From assembly GCA_011775825.1 (NCBI GenBank), contig JAABYK010000068.1:12992-19253 (forward strand): a stretch of DNA of 6,262 bases. The letters run 5' to 3'. Source of the DNA: Candidatus Zhuqueibacterota bacterium. Lineage in GTDB: Bacteria > Zhuqueibacterota > Zhuqueibacteria > Oceanimicrobiales > Oceanimicrobiaceae. The number at the start of each line of letters is the position of its first letter. Position 1 is the first letter of the stretch. The position numbers and the translations under genes are program-made. Shown in pieces: positions 1 to 5,300 of the stretch. A model generated the notes under the pieces. That model ran no database searches. It was not told the DNA's origin and saw only the letters and a list, made by a program, of their open reading frames with translations.

Positions 1-15
1 TTGATCTGCAATCAA

Positions 16-30
16 CAGCGGCCGCCGCTG
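16..30. repeat. GC-rich inverted repeat near left edge
   Basis: The stretch CAGCGG, then CCG, then CCGCTG is a perfect 6-bp inverted repeat with a 3-nt centre. As RNA it could form a short strong hairpin. No T-tract follows it, so it is not a standard intrinsic terminator, although it could mark the end of a gene lying left of the window. It also contains the 8-base palindrome GCGGCCGC (18-25). Its role is unknown. Confidence 0.3.
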
Positions 31-87
31 TGCAAATGTATAAAAATCGTACACACTTTGGTTCACCGGAAACGAACAACTATGGAT

Positions 88-94
88 GGAAGAG
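88..94 (+). promoter_or_regulatory. Shine-Dalgarno-like site deciding the start at 102
   Basis: GGAAGAG lies 7 nt before the ATG at 102. The alternative in-frame starts, GTG at 30 and ATG at 36, have only GC-rich or pyrimidine-rich sequence ahead of them and no such site. Starting at 102 also places the hydrophobic signal sequence right at the N-terminus. Both facts favour 102. Confidence 0.5.
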
Positions 95-101
95 AAATCG
101 A

Positions 102-2000
102 ATGGTCGCATGCACAAAATACGCAATCCTGTTATCGTTTGGATTAGTTTTTCCCAGCTTTCCGGCTTTTTCTCAGCAATTGGTTGCGGTCCTCGACAAA
201 TTTGACTCTACCGTAAATTACCGTAAATTAAACAAAAAAGACCTTCAAAGCTTCAGTGATGCGTTTTTTGAGAATCGCATGGAGGAATTACACATTCCTG
301 GTGCGGTGATCCTACTGGTCAAGGATGGGCGAATCTTATTTCAAAAGGGATACGGGTATGCGGATATTGAGCACAAAGTTCCGGTCAGTCCAGAAAAGAC
401 GCTGTTGAGAGTCGGTTCCATCACCAAGCTGTTTACGAGTACGGCCATGATGCAACTCATTGAGAAAGGGCAAGTGAATCTCAATGAGAACGTGAACAAC
501 TATCTTAAACTATTCAAAATAGATAATCCGTACCCGAATCCTGTAACCGTTAAGTCACTTTTAACCCATACCGCTGGCTTTGATCATCAGCACATTGGAA
601 GATACGTGCGTCCGAGAACCGAGGTTCGACCTTTGGGGCAGGTTTTGAAAGACAATTTGCCGAGGTTGGTTTTCAATCCGGGTGAGTTCATCAATTATTC
701 GAATGTTGGCCTCTCGCTGGTTGGTTTCCTGGTGGAGGAGATTACAAACGTTCACTTCACAGAATATATTAAAGACAACATCTTGCAGCCACTGGAAATG
801 CACAGTACGGGTTTCGCCCATGAGATTGAACCCAACCGCGATCTCGCCATCGGGTACAAATATGCAGGTCATAACTACCGGGCGTTTCCGGCTGAATATC
901 TAAACCTTGTGCCCGCGGGCGCCTTAATTTCAACTGCAGCGGATATGGCCAAATTTATGATCATGCATCTTCAAGACGGACGCTATCAAAACATCCGGAT
1001 TTTAGAGGGAGAGACAGTGAGGGAAATGCATCGCCGGCAGTTTGACTTGCATCCGCGTATGTGGGGTTGGTGTTATGGCTTTTATGAAGGCTTTGACAAT
1101 TCCATAAGAGCAATTATGCACAGCGGTAACACGCGTGGGTTTTCAAGTTTGCTTTATTTGCTGAAGGAGCAAAATCTCGGGATTTTCATCGCCTACAATG
1201 CCAACGACGCCAGTCTGTACGATGAGTACATCGACCGCTTTCATCGCAGATATTTTCCGGTATCTAACGAAATCAAACCAGATGAGCCGCTGCTAGTCGA
1301 CAAAAATCACGTTCGACGATTTACTGGAATTTATCAATTCAACTCTGCGCCAAAGCTGAGCATTTCGAAACTCACAAAGCTACTGGAGAATCCGTCAGAG
1401 GTGGTGATCGATTCAAATGAGGACGGGACGCTCAATGTGCATTTGCCAGAGAGAATTCTTAAGATGTTCGAGATCGAGCCTTTGCTGTTCCGCAGCCTGT
1501 CTGACGAAACCCGGATGGCCTTTGAGGAGGATGATGAAGGAAACATCACCCACATGTTTTTGAATAGGGATAAACCGGTGACACTTGAAAAGCTGGCCTG
1601 GTGGCAAACTTTCAGATTCCAGATCAACTTCATGCGTGCATTTGTTTTTGTTTTTGCAATTTCATTGTTTTGTCTTATTCCATATTACTTAACCTCTCAG
1701 CGTCCCGCAAAAGGCTTGATTTTCCTGGCGGGCTTGATTTGTTTTTTGAACGTGGTTTTCCTGGTCGGGCTGATTGCTCTCTACGACACAGGAGAGCTTC
1801 GTTTTGGAATTTCGACTGGATTGATGGCGCTCCTGATCATTCCGAAAATAACCACAATTCTCTGGTGTGGACTGCTTCTTCTCACAATTATGGCCTGGAG
1901 AAAAGAATCCGGGACACTCATACAACGATTGCATTTCTCTTTTGTTACGGTTACATTATTGGCGTTTGTGCCGTTTTTATATTATTGGAATTGTTATTAG
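102..2000 (+). CDS. Exported serine hydrolase, beta-lactamase class C/PBP fold, with four C-terminal membrane helices
   Basis: Residues are numbered from the ATG at 102 (632 aa). Residues 1-24 form a signal peptide (hydrophobic core after Lys6, likely cleavage AFS|QQ). Residues about 50-385 are a beta-lactamase/transpeptidase-like domain (PF00144 type). It has S106-I-T-K109 (nucleophile Ser and general-base Lys), Y199-S-N201, and H340-S-G342 in place of the KTG box. Residues about 405-500 are beta-rich, like the lipocalin-like tail domains common in this family. Four hydrophobic helices follow at about 508-530, 539-561, 569-597 and 610-628. The family includes beta-lactamases, esterases, D-aminopeptidases and peptidoglycan DD-peptidases, so the substrate cannot be named. 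The expected location is a periplasmic or external catalytic domain tethered to the membrane. An in-frame GTG at 30 or ATG at 36 would add 24 or 22 residues ahead of the signal sequence and is less likely. I see no partner gene beside it. The fold assignment is secure; the exact activity is not. Confidence 0.93.
   Translation: MVACTKYAILLSFGLVFPSFPAFSQQLVAVLDKFDSTVNYRKLNKKDLQSFSDAFFENRMEELHIPGAVILLVKDGRILFQKGYGYADIEHKVPVSPEKTLLRVGSITKLFTSTAMMQLIEKGQVNLNENVNNYLKLFKIDNPYPNPVTVKSLLTHTAGFDHQHIGRYVRPRTEVRPLGQVLKDNLPRLVFNPGEFINYSNVGLSLVGFLVEEITNVHFTEYIKDNILQPLEMHSTGFAHEIEPNRDLAIGYKYAGHNYRAFPAEYLNLVPAGALISTAADMAKFMIMHLQDGRYQNIRILEGETVREMHRRQFDLHPRMWGWCYGFYEGFDNSIRAIMHSGNTRGFSSLLYLLKEQNLGIFIAYNANDASLYDEYIDRFHRRYFPVSNEIKPDEPLLVDKNHVRRFTGIYQFNSAPKLSISKLTKLLENPSEVVIDSNEDGTLNVHLPERILKMFEIEPLLFRSLSDETRMAFEEDDEGNITHMFLNRDKPVTLEKLAWWQTFRFQINFMRAFVFVFAISLFCLIPYYLTSQRPAKGLIFLAGLICFLNVVFLVGLIALYDTGELRFGISTGLMALLIIPKITTILWCGLLLLTIMAWRKESGTLIQRLHFSFVTVTLLAFVPFLYYWNCY
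211..230 (+). repeat. Perfect 10-bp tandem duplication inside the hydrolase gene
   Basis: CCGTAAATTA occurs twice head to tail, and the preceding TA extends the identity to 22 nt. It encodes part of the linker between the signal peptide and the catalytic domain (around residues 37-43). The 10-bp unit is not a multiple of three, so gain or loss of one copy would shift the frame. Only two copies are present, so it may be a chance or recent slippage event. Confidence 0.7.
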
Positions 2001-2019
2001 TGTGAAGCCCCAAGTCAAA

Positions 2020-2059
2020 TTAGAAGTTCAGCATGCGAATCTCATTTGCTTCGTTCTAA
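2020..2059 (+). terminator. Weak interrupted hairpin after the hydrolase gene
   Basis: TTAGAA (2020-2025) pairs with TTCTAA (2054-2059), and inside it GCGAAT (2035-2040) pairs with ATTTGC (2044-2049, one G-U) around a CTC loop. The two stems are separated by an asymmetric internal loop and no U-tract follows. It begins 20 nt after the hydrolase stop and could be a poor terminator or a chance pairing. It overlaps the -33 element of the promoter match. Confidence 0.18.
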
Positions 2060-2076
2060 AATAGTCACTATCTTTG
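2045..2076 (+). promoter_or_regulatory. Bacteroidota-type promoter (TTTG, 20 nt, TAnnTTTG)
   Basis: TTTG at 2045-2048 is followed after 20 nt by TATCTTTG at 2069-2076. This fits the -33 TTTG and -7 TAnnTTTG elements described for the primary sigma factor of Bacteroides and relatives, at about the known spacing. It sits between the two genes and points toward the small ORF and the protease. A transcript would begin within a few bases of 2080-2085, giving a leader of about 220 nt before the protease ATG. It would also place the ATG at 2082 at or before the transcript start. The consensus is degenerate and no experiment supports it, but all fixed positions match. Confidence 0.5.
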
Positions 2077-2153
2077 TTGTCATGACACAATGCTCAGAAA
2101 TGATGAACAGAATAGTTGAAAAGGGCTAGCCTGTCAGCAACTTAGAGAAAATC

Positions 2154-2312
2154 TTGGAAAACGTCAGAAAGGTTCATACCCCTTCAGAATACAAGGCCAT
2201 GTCCGAGCCTACATTACTTGAATTGCAACAACGGGAAAATGAAATTATTCAGCACTTGAGCGTAACAGAAAAGTCAATTACAGCGTCTTTCAGAAAACAT
2301 CGTGATGCTTGA
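2154..2312 (+). CDS. Possible small helical protein or leader ORF, start uncertain, upstream amber
   Basis: This frame reads as a plausible charged helical peptide (for example EPTLLELQQRENEIIQHL) ending at TGA 2310-2312. I recognise no family. The start is unclear. TTG at 2154 follows a weak GAGA and gives 52 aa, and ATG at 2199 gives 37 aa. The ATGs at 2082, 2100 and 2103 are in the same frame but are followed by an amber TAG at 2127-2129. The residues after the amber (VSNLEKILENV) still look protein-like, so the frame could be a longer gene broken by a nonsense mutation or sequencing error. Its TGA overlaps the protease start (ATGCTTGA, 2305-2312), an arrangement typical of translational coupling. 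The protease ATG lacks a clear Shine-Dalgarno site of its own, which fits. It could also be non-coding leader. Confidence 0.35.
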   Translation: MENVRKVHTPSEYKAMSEPTLLELQQRENEIIQHLSVTEKSITASFRKHRDA

Positions 2313-5300
2313 GAGAGCCTTACACTCTCCAACTTGGAGTTTAGCCAACCACTCGACCTTGAAAGCATTTACCGCATTCCTTTGCTTACTGACGATTTAC
2401 GGTGCAACTCTTGCGCAGCGTTCCGATTACGTCGCGGGCGAAATCGTTGTCAAACTCAAGGCCGCTCCCAAGTATCTGAATTTCTCTCCCAAATTAAACA
2501 CCAAGGTTGGGCTCGCCTCCCTGGATGCGATCAACCGCGCGATTAAAGTCAGACGTGTGCAGCGGTTGTTCAAGACCTCGTTGCCACAATCCTTCGCTGC
2601 ACGTAGGTTTCATCCTGAGCGAATTATTAAAATAGAGTTTTCGGAAACAGAAAAGATAGCCAAAATTATTTCCGCTTACGAGCACGATCCCAACGTGGAG
2701 TACGTCCAACCCAACTACGTTCACCGGATTCACGCCATCCCCGATGACCCGCTTCTGAGTGAACAAATTTCGTTGAACGTGCTGCAGGCTGAGGAAGCAT
2801 GGCAACTACAGCTTGCCTCTCCCGATGTCATCGTCGGCGTAATCGATACCGGCCTTGATTACGAACACGAAGACTTGAGAGATGCGCTTTGGATGAACGA
2901 GGGTGAGGACCTTGATGGTAACGGCCGCATCGATTCCACGGATTTCAACGGCCTCGATGACGACGGCAACGGCTTCGTGGATGACATTCGAGGGTGGGAT
3001 TTTACGGACGCACCAACATTTCCCGACGGCGGAGACTTCGAAATGCCTGACAACGACCCGTTTGATGAAAACGGTCACGGCACGTCGGTTGCCGGAATTG
3101 TTGGCGCTAGCGGGGACAATGGACTCGGCATCGCTGGTTTGGCCTATGGCTGCCGGATCATGAATCTGCGTGCCGGTACCAGTCGAGGGCTGCTTGAGGA
3201 AGACGACGTGGCGTCCGCGATTGTTTATGCCGTGGAAAATGGGGCGCAAATTATCAATATGAGTTTCGGAGACAACGTTGCCTCGCCGCTGCTGCGAGAT
3301 GTGATTCAATTTGCCTACGAGCAAAACTGTGTCCTGGTCGCTTCGGCAGGCAATTCGAATACGGATAAAATTCATTTTCCGTCGGGATTTACCGAAACCG
3401 TGTCGGTCGGCGCGACCAATGCCGACGACCGTTTAGCCGGGTTTTCCAATTACGGTTCATCTGTGGATTTGGTGGCGCCGGGTGTGAACGTCTTGACCAC
3501 AGAGCGCGCCGACAATTACGGGAGTTTCAGCGGAACGTCTGCAGCGGCGCCTTTTGTCTCTGGATTGGCAGCCCTGATTCTTTCCAGAACGCCGGAAATG
3601 TCAAATGAAGCAGTTAAGGGTTTGCTGATCTCGACAACGGACGACCTCGGACAACAAGGTTGGGACAATTTTTATGCGTCCGGGAGAATGAATGCATTCA
3701 AAGCCGTTCAGTCTGCCTTTTTCTCAATCGTGCGCATCGATTACCCGAAAGTGGATCAGGGCTTTGCAAACGGACCGATTCACATCCGCGGCACGGCTTC
3801 AGGTGGTTTTCTGGAGGCCTACAATCTTCAAATCGGAGTCGGTGAGACACCCGAGGAGTGGACTGAGCTAACACGAGTCCGCAATCGTCAGGTCATTGAT
3901 GAACCGATTTGGGACCTCGATATTGTTTCTTTGTCGGACACATTGTACACCCTGCGTCTGATTGCCGAGAACAAAGACGGAACCGCCCTTGAAGACAAAG
4001 TCCGGTTTTTTATTGACCGCACGTCGCCCGTCATTTCGGAGGTGCGTCAAACCTCGATGCTCGACAGTGACCGGCCCAGCGTTTTGCTCGAATTTAGCAC
4101 CGATGACCTCTGCGTTGCCGCCGTTCATTATCGTGCTTCGGGTTCAACCGAGCCGTTTCAAGTTTTGAAATTGCCGTTTCGTACGACTTCACACCGGGTA
4201 AACCTGACTCAGAATGTGCTCAATGGTGAGATGCAATTTTTTATCGAAGCAACAAATGGGGCGGGACTCGCGTCAATCTCCGACAATCAAGGTGTATTTT
4301 TTACCGCGGATTTAAGCGCTCCCGCCATTGGTGCCCTCGCGGTGGAAAGACGAGCGCTCACGTTGCCATCCGGATTTCTTCTCGACAAATCCGCGGATTT
4401 TGATCGGGACGGATTCAAGGAGATCGTACTTAATCAATATGATGCAAACTTCAACTTTGGTTCTGTGAAAATCTTTGAATTCAGTCGAACACAGTTTGAG
4501 GAGATCTTCGCGACCGAAGCAACGCTCATCCCACGGGATTGGGGCGATTCGGATGGCGACGGGCTTCTGGAAATATTGGCAGGCCGAGGTGGGAGCAGCT
4601 TTATTCTGGAAGCTCCGTCTCAAAACGAACCGCCGAGCGAACTTGTCTGGACGGATAACGCCAATGCATGGGCCAGCCAATTTTCAGATCTCGACCAGGA
4701 TGGACTCGGAGAAATCATTTTGAGATTGGACGATCTCTTCACAGTTTGGGAGACCACGGGCGATAACGACTACGCACTGGTGGACTCGTTTCCGAATCCA
4801 ACCGCAGGCGCGAATTCTGTGGGCGTGCCCCGGTCTGAAGTTGGCGACTTCGACGGCGATGGCCAAATGGAAATTCTGTTCGGCGATTTCGACGGCGACA
4901 TTTATATTTATGAAGGCAAACCGGATGGCACGGTTGAGTTTATCTGGTCCGACAGTTTGCCATTGCTTGATACAATTGCTTATCTCACGTTCGGTGATTA
5001 CGACGGCGACGGCATTCCCGAGTTTGCCGTCGGTTCACATACAGATCCCGCTTTGAACACGGAGAGCACATTCAACAGTGGACACTGGCTTTATCGGCTT
5101 TACAAGAGGGATGGCGACAACTCGTTTCGTGTTGCCTGGGAGCAGGCATTTTTTGGTTTTCAATCGCCGCGGGATTTTGATAGCGGTATCTCTTCCGGCG
5201 ACATCGACAATGACGGTCGTGCGGAAGTCCTTATTGGTGTGTTTCCGGATTTTTATGTTGTGGATTATGCTCCCGCCGCGGCCGAATACCGTGTGGTTTG

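Noticed and set aside
18..25. GCGGCCGC (NotI-type palindrome) suggesting a cloning linker at the edge
   Set aside because: It is 8 bases within natural-looking flanks with no vector sequence around it; a genomic origin is simpler.
30..101. Earlier starts (GTG 30, ATG 36) for the hydrolase
   Set aside because: They would add a polar 22-24 residue extension ahead of the signal peptide and lack a Shine-Dalgarno site, unlike the ATG at 102.
1601..2005. 134-codon + strand frame over the end of the hydrolase
   Set aside because: It is a frame shadow of the four-helix membrane tail; the hydrophobicity comes from T-rich codons read in a shifted phase.
2001..2304. tRNA or structured riboswitch in the intergenic region
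   Set aside because: No cloverleaf with a GTTCRA-type T-arm and no recognisable riboswitch core; only weak short hairpins.
2806..3375. 189-codon open frame on the minus strand
   Set aside because: It lies wholly opposite the S8 catalytic domain, whose motifs are all intact on the + strand; the protein has no recognisable domain and is a shadow frame.
4312..4680. 122-codon minus-strand frame
   Set aside because: It is antisense to the FG-GAP repeats; no family features or upstream ribosome site.
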